From Chrysaora quinquecirrha (Eukaryota > Cnidaria > Scyphozoa > Semaeostomeae > Pelagiidae), in assembly GCA_014526335.1 (NCBI GenBank), contig JACTAT010000037.1, positions 7,331,818 through 7,395,817 on the forward strand: 64,000 nt of DNA, written 5' to 3'. A program made the position numbers and the translations under genes. The number at the start of each line of letters is the position of its first letter. Within the stretch, counting starts at the first letter, position 1. Under the pieces are notes generated by a model. It was not told where the DNA came from. It did not search any database and saw only the letters and a program-made list of their open reading frames with translations. This document shows positions 1 to 10,000 of this stretch, one piece after another.

Positions 1-24
1 ACCTAGCAGATTTTCACGGCCATT

Positions 25-210
25 CCTTATTTAAACTTTTTTTAAATAGCAACTGGACTTCTGGTTCAGCCCTCAAAGTTGCGAAATTAAAATAACCAGT
101 ATTACAGGCGTCACAGAATGACTGATACCACCTAAAAACTCCTTTTTTGCTCTTTTCTTGCTTTTGAATGTAATTGACAAGTTCGCAATGATACAATGTC
201 CCACGATGTA
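25..210 (+). repeat. fragment of AGCAACT-motif TIR element
   Basis: This stretch resembles 23040-23210, including the phrases around 'cagccctcaa', 'cgtcacagaatg' and 'gctcttttcttgctt'. It appears to be a diverged, truncated copy of the short inverted-repeat element at 23040-23495. No coding potential is evident. Confidence 0.5.
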
Positions 211-278
211 CTGTGAAAAGAAAGCTATCTTCATAACAAATTTTAACATAATCTCAGCCCTTTTTGCTTAATGACTAT

Positions 279-480
279 AACCAATGCTGTATTAGACATG
301 ATAGTCACCACTTATCATGACAAGCCTTCGATATTTAGTTGGGCAACGTTTCGGGAGAGATCCGTCTCCCATCATCGGGCAATGAGAATTGTGGTTTCTT
401 TCCTATTTATTGCAAAGGTCGGATCGAAAGGTGTGAAATTAACCGGACCTACGAGGAAGTATGGGAATTTCTGGCGCTCA
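279..480 (-). pseudogene. Penelope-like element 3' tail (distal part)
   Basis: Read on the minus strand, this matches 61450-61620 (plus) and 19787-19905 (minus). All three copies end with the same GTCTAATAC sequence, so this is probably the true 3' terminus. An ISL2EU transposon separates it from the GIY-YIG part at 2079-2485. It contains a hairpin flanked by CCGATGA and GAAACG at about 334-384 that resembles a hammerhead ribozyme core. Confidence 0.65.
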
Positions 481-482
481 AT

Positions 483-2076
483 AGACCTTTCCCCTAATTA
501 CGTCACAGACCCACTTGGCAATTCACTTTCTATATCAAACCCTTTATCTGCCATTAAAGAGTCCCCCTTTTCCAACAGCTGAAGTATGCCACTCTGTACA
601 GTTACATGTTTATCACTTGCTCTACCAGTAAATAAGTCTGCAACAAATGATATTGTTCCTGCAGGTGAAATTCCTACAAGTCCTTTTGCTGTATTGTGGT
701 GCTTGTAGCTTGAATATGTCACACTTTGCGATCTAATAGAGCTTGCCTTCTGGATAAAAATCTCAGTGCAATCAATCACAACTCTAGTTGATGGATATGT
801 TTCCTTGAAGCATTTTGGCATTGTTTCATCAACACAAGATCTTGTTGGCCATATTGGTATTTGCAAAAAACTGTGAAGGAAATCAAACCAAGTGATGCAG
901 ATTCTAGACATATGTTGAACAGAAATACCTGCTCTGTTTGCAAGATCTTCTTCAAGCAGACCCAATCTCAGTCGAACCAAAACTAAGAAAAACTCTTGTT
1001 CGGGTAAGAGGTTTCGTTTTGGACCTCGCTTCTGGTGATTTGGGTTCTTCAGTTTGTCAGAATTGGTTCCAGAGTCATAATAAATCAGCTTCTCAACCGT
1101 ATTGCCAAATGCAAGAAACAATGCTCTGAAAGCTCCATAGTTTGGTAAACCAGTGTAAAATCTAAACATTTTTTCATCATCCTTAAAACTTTCCAAGCTG
1201 AATGAAGAACCTTTCCTTGCTACCTTTTCCAACAAAAGGGTATTTTCCTTTCTCAGCTGTTCGTTTTGAACTTTTAGGGACCTGTTTTCTTCTTCCAACT
1301 GTTTTATTCTCTCTTCCAAACTATATCCATTATTTGCACATGGTTGCTGTTGTTCTGATGCCTCTACATATTGCATTTCAATGTCATCAGTGACAGCAAC
1401 GTCATGTTGACAGTCATTCTCAAGTTCATCAGTATGAAGCCGAACCTCTCTGTTCCTTGACTTTGTTGTTGGCCTAGGAATAATTGGTTTTTCCTTTTCA
1501 GTTTTTGGGGTGATTGTAGGCACGTTGTTCATATACGTTTTCTTCCCACCAGGGAAATGCTTTGAACAAACTCTGTGCCCTGTAGTTGGCTTGAAGTCCT
1601 TCCTACACACCATATGAATCCACCTTTTCTCAAAAGTTGCTTTTCCTTCGATTTTCCTTCAGGAAGCTATAAAAGACAAATCTTTATCTCTCTTGCTGTT
1701 GCTGAAGCAATCAGGGACACAGCAAGTGTACCCTCCACATCCTCCAGACTTACGGGAGTTAGGCCATTCGACATCTCCATCTCCATCTGCATAAATTCCT
1801 TCTTGCATTTCATTTGTCTCTAGAATGTCATGTTCTGAGACTGCTTTCTCTTCTGCTATGAAACCATTGCCCGTGCAAGAGTTTTTAAAAAAACTAGAGC
1901 AATGGTTTGTGTTCGAAACATCTTCATTTTTATCATTAGTCGACATGTTGACAGTGATTTCAGCGCAAATTCTGTATGGTTACTAATGAAAACAGATTTG
2001 TTGATGAAACGCGTGACCACAACTACCAGAATTCATTGCGCGCGCGCGGGTCTGTGACGTAATTAGGGGAAAGGTC
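483..2076 (-). mobile_element. short ISL2EU DNA transposon with intact TIRs
   Basis: Both ends carry the same roughly 30-bp inverted repeat, starting AGACCTTTCCCCTAATTACG. AT dinucleotides flank both ends (481-482 and 2077-2078), consistent with a 2-bp duplication. Inside is a minus-strand THAP/DDE transposase that lacks its C-terminal third, so this copy should be non-autonomous. It sits inside a Penelope-like tail, and the copy at 61.4 kb shows that tail without the insertion. Confidence 0.85.
498..1946 (-). pseudogene. THAP-domain DDE transposase, frameshifted and truncated
   Basis: The protein would start at 1946. A THAP zinc finger follows, with the CCVPDC motif near 1715 and VCSKHF near 1560. 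A leucine-rich coiled coil near 1190-1330 comes next, then a helix-turn-helix of the DDE_Tnp_4 kind and two catalytic aspartates in VIDCTEIF and MADKGF. Between about 1615 and 1670 the THAP frame is broken by what look like three missing bases, in runs of T, C and A. The reading ends at 498 inside the terminal repeat, before the expected catalytic glutamate, so about 100 residues are missing compared with the homologue at 31927-33494. This is a defective relative of that transposase. Confidence 0.85.
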
Positions 2077-2078
2077 TA

Positions 2079-2485
2079 TTGCTAACATTTGTGGAGCCAA
2101 AATTGCGTTCAGTGCAACTTTTGATGTTATTAAACCAGATTTCAGGGATTGAGTAAGATATTTGATTGATACAAGGAGTTGATAGAGCTGAGTGAATGCT
2201 CTCTTTAACAAGTCTGTTTTTCCAGTTCTTATCCTCATCAATCACTGGAATGTTATCCCAATCCATCTGGTGTTTTTCCGTCCAACAATGAGTGGCAAGA
2301 TCACTTTGTCAATTCGACCATGGCTCACATTTGATTTATGTTCTTTGAGCCTAGTTCCTTTCGCTCTTCTCGATTGCCCTATATATGATTTAGGACAATC
2401 TCTGCATGGTATTTTGTATACCACGTTTGATTTTTCAAGATCGTCAACTTTGTCTTTTGGCCTTGAAAGCGACTTTTTTAGTGTA
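2079..2485 (-). pseudogene. Penelope-like element GIY-YIG endonuclease fragment
   Basis: The minus-strand reading contains VYKIPCRDC, SYIG, TRLKEHK and, in a neighbouring frame, MDWDNIPV. These are the hallmarks of the GIY-YIG nuclease at the C-terminus of Penelope-like retroelements. The frame is broken near 2260. The fragment starts near 2485 at the same point (the words around GTCGCTTTC) as the copy at 61045, so both are 5'-truncated. The 3' tail continues at 279-480 beyond the inserted ISL2EU element. Confidence 0.75.
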
Positions 2486-4370
2486 TTAAGGGAATAAAAT
2501 GTAATAAAATGGAATAAAATTTCGTTTAGACAACGATCGATGGATTTTTCACTTCTCCTTCTGATGTATGGCAGGTTTATAGGACATTTAGGCTCCTCTT
2601 TGTCAGCCTCAGTATTCTCTGGTCTGGGCTTTGAGATTTTTCTCGTGACCTTGCGTATATCCCCTTGTTTATATTAATTGGGCTTTAGAGCACTTGAGAT
2701 CCTTTAGTACTCGTCATCTAGATCATCAAGATTGCTTCAATGCACCATTCTAGGGGGTCCAGGGGCATGTTCCCTGGGGAAATTTTTGATATCCACACCT
2801 CAACATTGGCTAAGAATGCCTTTTTGCATGCAAAAAACCATTGATAATATTGGATCTTAAAGCTGACACAGCTTTGTCCTTAAAATTGGGGGATGAGGTC
2901 TTTGCCACAGCAGCTTGATTGCAATGTTGAATAGTGGACAGCCGAATCACCAAGGAGCAATTATTCTAGAAGGCTCCTTGAAGTGGCTTTGAAATTCAAG
3001 CCTCTAGATTGGCTTAAATTGGCCATTTTCAAATAAATCATCCATGAGGGATAATGCGGTAGGGAAGGGAGATTAAAAAAATTGGTTTTCTTATGAAATG
3101 AGACCTTTTAACTAAAATACGGTGCACAGTAGTTATTCCTTTTACCAAAAAAGAATATTGTTTTGCAAAGACCTAACGAAACAAACAGGGGCCCATCACT
3201 GGTGGGGCAAAACCAGGTTCTCACAGAGGAGTACTGGGGCAGTCAGAGGGGCTTGGTGATAAAAATCACATGGAATCGAGGCAAAACGTACTTAACAAAC
3301 ATAAACCTTTAAAACCTTTAACCAAATTATTATATTTACTTTACAGTTTTCTAGTCGTTATAAGCTTAGCCATGTAATTTTGTACCTAACCTAACACCTG
3401 TGCCCCAAAATCCAAACTTTACTGAAGTGGCCCACATTGGCTTGCTTTGCTTGGTACAGTGATGACATCTTCAGCTAACCTGCAAAAATACTAAACAAAA
3501 GTTAATTTAAATATGCAGAAAAACATTCAAAAATCTTACGTCAAAAAATAGGTATGGATCCCATTCCAAAAAAGATTTTTCCAGACAATACCTTGTTTAA
3601 CATTATAACAAAAATAAACACAAAATGTCGAAAACACGTGAATTCGCGTAAAGCATGTCTAGAGCTTCCACGACATTTTGTACATGTTTTCATTTAATCT
3701 GAAATTTCCATTTCAAAGAAATAAAGTATTTGCATTGTTAAGAATCAGGCAGGAACGTATCCCTAACTACAACAATGAGGCCTAGGCCATGTTGAAGTTT
3801 GATTCGAAACATACAATCATACTTTCATGGAATATTCTTCATCCAATTTCGACTGAAATAGAAATCTTATCGACCGTTGCTGAAGTGATGTTTTTTTTTA
3901 ACTTGCAGACTCTGACCATGAAGAAACGATCACACAAAACTCCATAGTTGCTGCAATCAGAGTCGCACTTACCGTTAGGGTTAGGGTTGAGAATGGCCAA
4001 CTTCAGTCGAAAGGATCGATCCACGTGCACCGCCCATTTTTATACCCTCACAGAATGACGTCACCTTAACAATCAGAATGAGGCAGCAGGAAGCAGATCT
4101 GCGATCTGCGCATGCGCATCATAAGTATAATGAAAAGGAATATCCCTAATATGCTTGTACCTGAATTGAATAACAGCACAGAGCTTTGGCTTTGGCAAAG
4201 CTATTTTCTGAAAATTGCTCTCCCTTGCATTCAAAGTATTTGTTTTCTCTGTTCAATACATCCATTGAAACTGCCATTTTTAAACTAGGGAGCGGGTAAT
4301 GGAGAGCAGGGAGCGGCACTCCTGATTCACCGCTCCCCACTCCCTATTTAAAGATAGCCTGTTGTAAACG
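2486..4370. other. intergenic stretch, no gene seen
   Basis: No convincing exon was found. The segment near 2735-2850 (gggggtcc, ggggcatg, ttccc) resembles the left arm of the hAT element at 29575-29640 and is probably an old copy. Two TTAGGG units near 3975 are too few to mean a telomere. The remainder is AT-rich and unassigned. Confidence 0.5.
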
Positions 4371-4375
4371 GCCAG

Positions 4376-4572
4376 ATCCCAAACTCACGCAAAGTGGCTA
4401 GAGTAACTCCAATCTCCAAAGACGGAGATAAAACTGACAAGTCTAACTATCGACCAATATTCATCTTAGCTACCAGTCATCACAAAGCTCTTTGAGAGAC
4501 TTGTATTTGAACAGCTGTCTGTACAAGTACATGCAGACACATGATTTGATTTCTCCTAAACAATCTGGAGTT
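4376..4572 (+). pseudogene. LINE reverse transcriptase fragment
   Basis: Translation gives ARVTPISKDGDK, then SNYRPI. After one frame change it gives KLFERLVFEQL, and after another MQTHDLISPKQSG. This is the start of the RT domain typical of CR1/L2/Jockey-like non-LTR elements, whose consensus runs NYRPIS, KLFERLV, QSGF. Only about 65 codons remain, with at least two frame changes, so it is dead. Confidence 0.75.
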
Positions 4573-4810
4573 TGTCTTTTCTCCACAACAACTTGTCCAC
4601 TTGGAAATACTGGTAGCTGGTAGCTCCCTAATTACTAGGGGGACAACCAGTAGAACCTGTTATGAAATGCATAGCAAAGGGTCACAGTTAAGTAGTTTGG
4701 TTATGATACAGTTAAGTAGGCTAGTTATGATACAAGTCAAACTATATTTAAGAAATTCAGGATACTGATAGATAAAAAAGGATAGGCTATACTGGTTAGT
4801 GTAAAAACTA

Positions 4811-5578
4811 TTATTTGACTTTAACTATAGAAAGAGCTCTAATGTCTTCAAGCATTTTTTCAGTTGTCGTTTCAAATTCCTGTTCACTTGATGGAAGAGT
4901 AAACCCAAGCTCTGAATCTAATTGATCATATAAACATTTTGATGCTTCATTGTGGCATTGATATGACTGCATCAGCGCCTTGAAGCATGGATCAATATAT
5001 GAAAATCTTTCAGCCAAAAATTTTGGCAAATCTTCATTTAACTGTTTGGTTCTTCTTTCAAAATCGTTCCTTGTTCTGTCCAAATATTTCTCATTAGCAT
5101 CGTATTTTCCTGACTGGGTGCTGCCTGGATCTCTCGAAAGTTTTTCCTTTCTGGACAAATATTTAAAATAGTCTTGCTGGCTTTGCTCTCTTCTTTTTAT
5201 AGCAGAATGAACAGCTGGGAATTTTTCACAGAGCCCTTTCATTGGCTGTGAAAATGTCAGTCGAAGAGCCACGTCTCTTTGCAGTTGGGAATCTTCAGTT
5301 TGGCTAGTTACATTCCTGTATTTTTCAGCATGCTCTGCAAGCCTTTCTGCGTCTTTTATCTGCTTAGAGCTATTTACAAGTTCATATGAAATGCGTTGTT
5401 CAAGCTTGGACAAATTGGTCTCTGATTCGAGGCATTTTTTCGTGTCTTTAGACAGCTTTTTAGTTAAATTTTCAGCTTGCACGATTTGCTGAAATTGTGT
5501 ATCAAGCTCGGTATCATCAAATGATTTTGAACTCGGCTTTCTTGGAGCTATCAGCTTGTTAAATGGATTCCAAGACAT
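4811..5578 (-). CDS. BIN3: bridging integrator 3 homologue (N-BAR protein)
   Basis: This is an uninterrupted 255-residue protein beginning MSWNPFNK and ending near LRALSIV. Both ends, and the central KRREQSQQDYFKYL segment, are characteristic of BIN3, the animal relative of yeast Rvs161. BIN3 is a cytosolic membrane-curving BAR protein linked to actin organisation; it has a BAR domain and no SH3 domain. The length agrees with the usual 250-255 residues, and long heptad-rich helices fill the chain. I chose the Met at 5578 because the family begins MSW; an in-frame Met 16 codons upstream is less likely. The whole coding region lies in one exon, which could mean an intron-poor gene or a retrocopy. 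No poly-A tract or flanking repeats were seen to support a retrocopy. An ATGGCGG word lies upstream near 5696. Confidence 0.88.
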   Translation of the reverse strand: MSWNPFNKLIAPRKPSSKSFDDTELDTQFQQIVQAENLTKKLSKDTKKCLESETNLSKLEQRISYELVNSSKQIKDAERLAEHAEKYRNVTSQTEDSQLQRDVALRLTFSQPMKGLCEKFPAVHSAIKRREQSQQDYFKYLSRKEKLSRDPGSTQSGKYDANEKYLDRTRNDFERRTKQLNEDLPKFLAERFSYIDPCFKALMQSYQCHNEASKCLYDQLDSELGFTLPSSEQEFETTTEKMLEDIRALSIVKVK

Positions 5579-5920
5579 CGAGAAAGATGTTAGGCTTTGA
5601 AATCCTGGAACCTTGATCAAAGTCAAATTTGTGAAATAATAATCAGAAGCCCTTATGGACGGGCCTCTTTTTCAGCCTTAGCGACAGTAAACAAATATGG
5701 CGGTTACAAACTGACTGTCAAGTTCACGAACTAACCGGCTTTTACCTCCAGAAGATTCATAAAATGCAACAAAAACAAAAACGGTAAGACAACTCTAACT
5801 TAGTATTTTTTTAAACATCTAACGAAGTTAAGTTCAAGAGCGGATGAAATCTAGGCTTTCATCTCATAAAGTCAATTGGAAGAAAACCTTTTTCATGTAT
5901 TCTGTAAAGAATATGTGCAA

Positions 5921-6284
5921 TACACGTTTTTTTTATAAGGAAACTTTTTTCTGAGTTGAGGCTGGAGTTCCTTGATTTTTCAACAAAATGAGGCTTAATC
6001 TTATACTGTTCCTTTTCGTGGGATATGTATAAATACTAATTTTACAGCAAATTCATAAAAACTATTCTTCATTTCTAACTTTGTGTATAAATGGAGCCTT
6101 TTGGGGAAGAATGATGGGAAATATATTGTACTTCTGTTCCTTTTTCGTACAAACCATCTTGTTCTTTAAAAAAGAGTTTCTTAGTTTTTCATCCGAGCCT
6201 CAGCAGTTCCTTAAATTCCTTAATTTTTTGGGAATTTTCAGCCTCGAGTTCCTTATAAAGGTGTTCCCTATAAAAAAACGTGTA
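5921..6284. mobile_element. short TIR element, GGAAC subfamily
   Basis: It begins TACACGTTTTTTTTATAAGG and ends with the inverted counterpart ...CCCTATAAAAAAACGTGTA. The word GGAAC, or GTTCC on the other strand, recurs next to both ends and inside. It has no coding capacity and is about 364 bp long, so it is MITE-like. Confidence 0.75.
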
Positions 6285-6446
6285 CATACAAAATAATAAT
6301 AATTTACATTTCACCCACAAAAAATAGATTTTGCCTTAGCCCTTATCTCTATATACTCACAAGGCAAATCAATCACAAATAAAGTAGGTTTGTAGTGTTC
6401 TTTAGATACTCCTTTGGTTACATACCTGTAGGTTTGAGTTCTCTAT

Positions 6447-6838
6447 AGATCATTTCGGTATGACGTCAGACAGCATTAAAATTTTTCAAAATCAGATGAT
6501 ATCGAGTTTTTGATAAGAAAATCTTATAAAGCAGTCAAACCTTAGACTAGGTACAATGTTTCACTGTCCTAGCGCTTGTGTTCTTAATTTTATGAGCATT
6601 CAAAGTTCACGATTTCATAAAGGCTTTGACCACAAAAATTGAACTTGGTGAAACTTTTTACCCCATACTGTCAAAGCCCTTATAAAATCGTAAACTGTGG
6701 ACGCTCATAGAATCGATAATACAAGTGCTGCGATAGTAAAACTTTACACCTAGACTAATTTTTGGGTGCTTTATACGATTTTTGCATCGAAGATTGATAT
6801 CTTGCGATTTCTAAATTTCAATTCTACTGAAATGATCT
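6447..6838. mobile_element. palindromic MITE
   Basis: The ends AGATCATTTCGGTA and CTACTGAAATGATCT are inverted repeats. Internally, segments around 6600-6640 (acgatttcataaaggctttg) recur inverted at 6665-6700, so most of the roughly 390 bp could fold into one hairpin. It lies just upstream of DNAJC27 exon 1. Confidence 0.65.
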
Positions 6839-7082
6839 ATTTGTTGCCCAAAGCTAATTTGCACACATGACCTCCTTGTAAAAAAATAAAAATGTGTCAA
6901 TTTTTGAAGTGTTATGACAATCATCATACTACAAATCTCTGGAATTTTTAAGGATGTATGTTCTACTGTAGATTGCATTTATACATGTGATCAAATGTAA
7001 TGAGTTCTCTTTTCAGCCTTGCATTTCTGTCACCATGAAAAGAAATAATTACCATAAAAGAACCCATAGTTAATTGATTAAC

Positions 7083-10000
7083 ATGACAAATTCAAACACG
7101 CTTAGAGTTAAGCTGATCAGCATGGGAAATGCAGAAGTTGGGAAGGTAAGTCATTATTCTATTGATGCCTTGAATAATAAAAACTTTATAGGCCTTATTA
7201 TTGCTTGATATTGTACTACGTACGAAAATCTTTGATGCGATTTTACCTCTTTTCTGACCGAATCAAAGTTAAACTTTCGACGTTTCTTCAATTTGCCACC
7301 CTCTTTCATGCGGTTTTGGTTAAAATCATACCCATGTTCAGAGAACTTCAGGGCCAAAAACCCACCCATATGGGGGACACATACCCGTACCGGACTTTAT
7401 TAATTTTGATCACTATGAACAGCTTCAGCGATTCCAGTGATTCCAGTGAAGTTTCTATTATCGTCTGTGCATGTTTCCTAAAAATACACACGCCCTTTTT
7501 ATAAGGAATACCTTTTTTATAAGGAATTCGAGACTGAAAATTCCCAAAGAAGTAATGATCTTTAAGCAACCATTGGGGCTTGGGTGAATAACTAAGAATA
7601 ACTTCTTTCAAGAACAAGATGGATTTTTACTACAAAATAACCGAATAACAACATTTTTCCAATCGCACTTCGCTAAAATACTCAATTTATATCCAGAGTT
7701 AGAAAACGAAGGTTTAAATGTTTAAATTGTTAAAAAGCTTTTAATGAATTTGCTGTAAAAGTTAGTATTCAAACATATTTGACGACAAGGAACAGTATAA
7801 GGAACTCTAAGCTTCATTTTGTTAAAAAATTAAGGAACTCTATTCTCAACTCAGACAAAAAGTTCCTTACAAAAAACGTGCAAGAACACTGATGTAAAGT
7901 CACCAAGATAGCTAAAGTTGCTTATAACAGTCCAAACGTTCGTAACAATCGTATGGAAACCCACAATTAAGGTCTGCATTTTGTACGCAAAAAAATACCA
8001 CCACAGTACGCAAAGTGCACCACCATATCAAGAAAAATATCTCACCACATCAAGCATAATAACCTACCACAGTACTGCGAAACCACCACAGTACGATAAC
8101 AACCCCACCACATCAAGCATAACAACCCACCACCGTAGTGGGTATCCATCACAGTAGTGTGCGTATATCGCCTGCGTGATATTGATAAATAATTCTAAAC
8201 AAAAGGTTTCCTTTGTAGAGCTGCATTATCAAAAGATACTGTGAAAAAAGGTTTGTCTCAAAATACATGGCTACAATTGGTATAGATTATGGAGTTACAA
8301 AGTAAGTTATTGACAATTTTTCATTTCCAAGTCTACATTTTCCCGGTTCTGTTCTATGCATGTTTCATGCATACACGTTCTTTTTATAAGAACAAAGTAT
8401 ATAAGAACATAAGACTTCAGAGGCTGAAAAGTTAAGAACACGCTAAGAACATTACAAGGCTTTGTGAAGCTAGACACAAATTAGAATTTTCTTTCTAAAA
8501 AGCAAGAAAATTAAGAACATGTTAAGAAAATTTTAAGCCTTCAAATCGGAAAAATTAAGAACACTGCATGGCTTTCTTCAATTTCAGTGTTCTTATAAAA
8601 AAACGTGTAGCCGGGTTGATGCCAAGACTACATTATTCTTGCTTAAATATTTTGCAGGATAAAAGCTGGGGAAAAGAACGTGAAAGTGAATATATTTGAT
8701 ATGGCAGGTCACCCATACTTCTATGAGGTATCAATCAAACGCTTTAGATTTTGCATAATTCATAGGGAACTTTGTTTTGTTGATAAACCCATTTTACCAA
8801 TTCAACGGTAAGGCTCTCATATGACGTTCTCGGTTCAGAAAAGCAGTGGCGTAGCCAAAGTGGCACAGGGGGTCGGTCGCCCCCAATCATCGCCAAGAAA
8901 TTTTGACTACCCTTTGATGACCCTTTGAGGCTTTTTCCCGACAGAAACGCTGCTAAACGTTGCGTTTATGGAGTGAATAGCCAAGCTGCTTTGTCAGGTC
9001 GGGGGGGGGGGGGTACTTCCATTGTTCGTTTTACTAGAAGTGCCGCCCAAATGGGTAACTTTTTCAGCGCCAATTTCCCTACATATGGGTTGATTTTTCG
9101 TAAAGAATCTCTAGACATGGGTAGTAAAATATATGAAAAACTCTGAGACATGCATTGTTTTGAAAAGCCTGATAAAAAGTGCGTTTTAGTTCAGCGCAAA
9201 GGCCTTTTCGCCGCATTTAGAGTTGGCTCAGACGTTAAATTGGGTTCAAATATTTGAGATATTGGTACAAATGGGTAAACAATTTCGTTGTTCTTTCTAT
9301 ACATGGGTACCACGAGTAACAGAATTTATCGGTAGACATGGGTGGGTTTGGAAAAACCGGGCGGCACGTCTAGTCTCTCTAACAATGAAGTCCCCCCCCC
9401 GAGTGTCAGGTTTCCTTTAGGCAACTGAAGTTGAGCTTGGCCGTGAGAGGTTTACATCTGGATGGGTGACTTCCTTATGGATGACAAAAACTCTGCCGTC
9501 CTTCGGAAGGGAGGCTAAACTAGAGGTCCTATGCCTGGACGCTGCATGCAAAGTAGGCCTAAGCTAGCTGAAAAAGCTAAAAATAAGAAGCGCTCACTAA
9601 AAATGGAGTAGCAACAACAAAACAGAAAGATTGGAAATGCTCCTGTTCTTTTTCGCATCAAATAAGTGCTTGTAATCATTGCTATTCTATACATTCTAGG
9701 TTCGCAATGAGTTCTACAAAGACACACAAGGAGCAATTCTTGTTTACGATGTAACACGAAGAGATTCATTCGATGCACTGGAGCGGTGGCTCGATGAAAT
9801 GAAAAAGGAAATTGGAAATCCATCAGAAGTTGATAATGTTGTCTTTGCTGTATGTGCAAATAAAACAGATACTGTGTCAAATAGGAAAGTTAACGAAAGT
9901 GAAGGAAGACTTTGGGCTGAAAGCAAAGGATTTTTATACTTTGAAACATCAGCACAAAACGGAGAAGGAATACAAGAAATGTTCAAGGTACACTCTTTTT

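Noticed and set aside
3970..3990. Telomere-like TTAGGG
   Set aside because: Only about two units occur; too short to mean an interstitial telomere.
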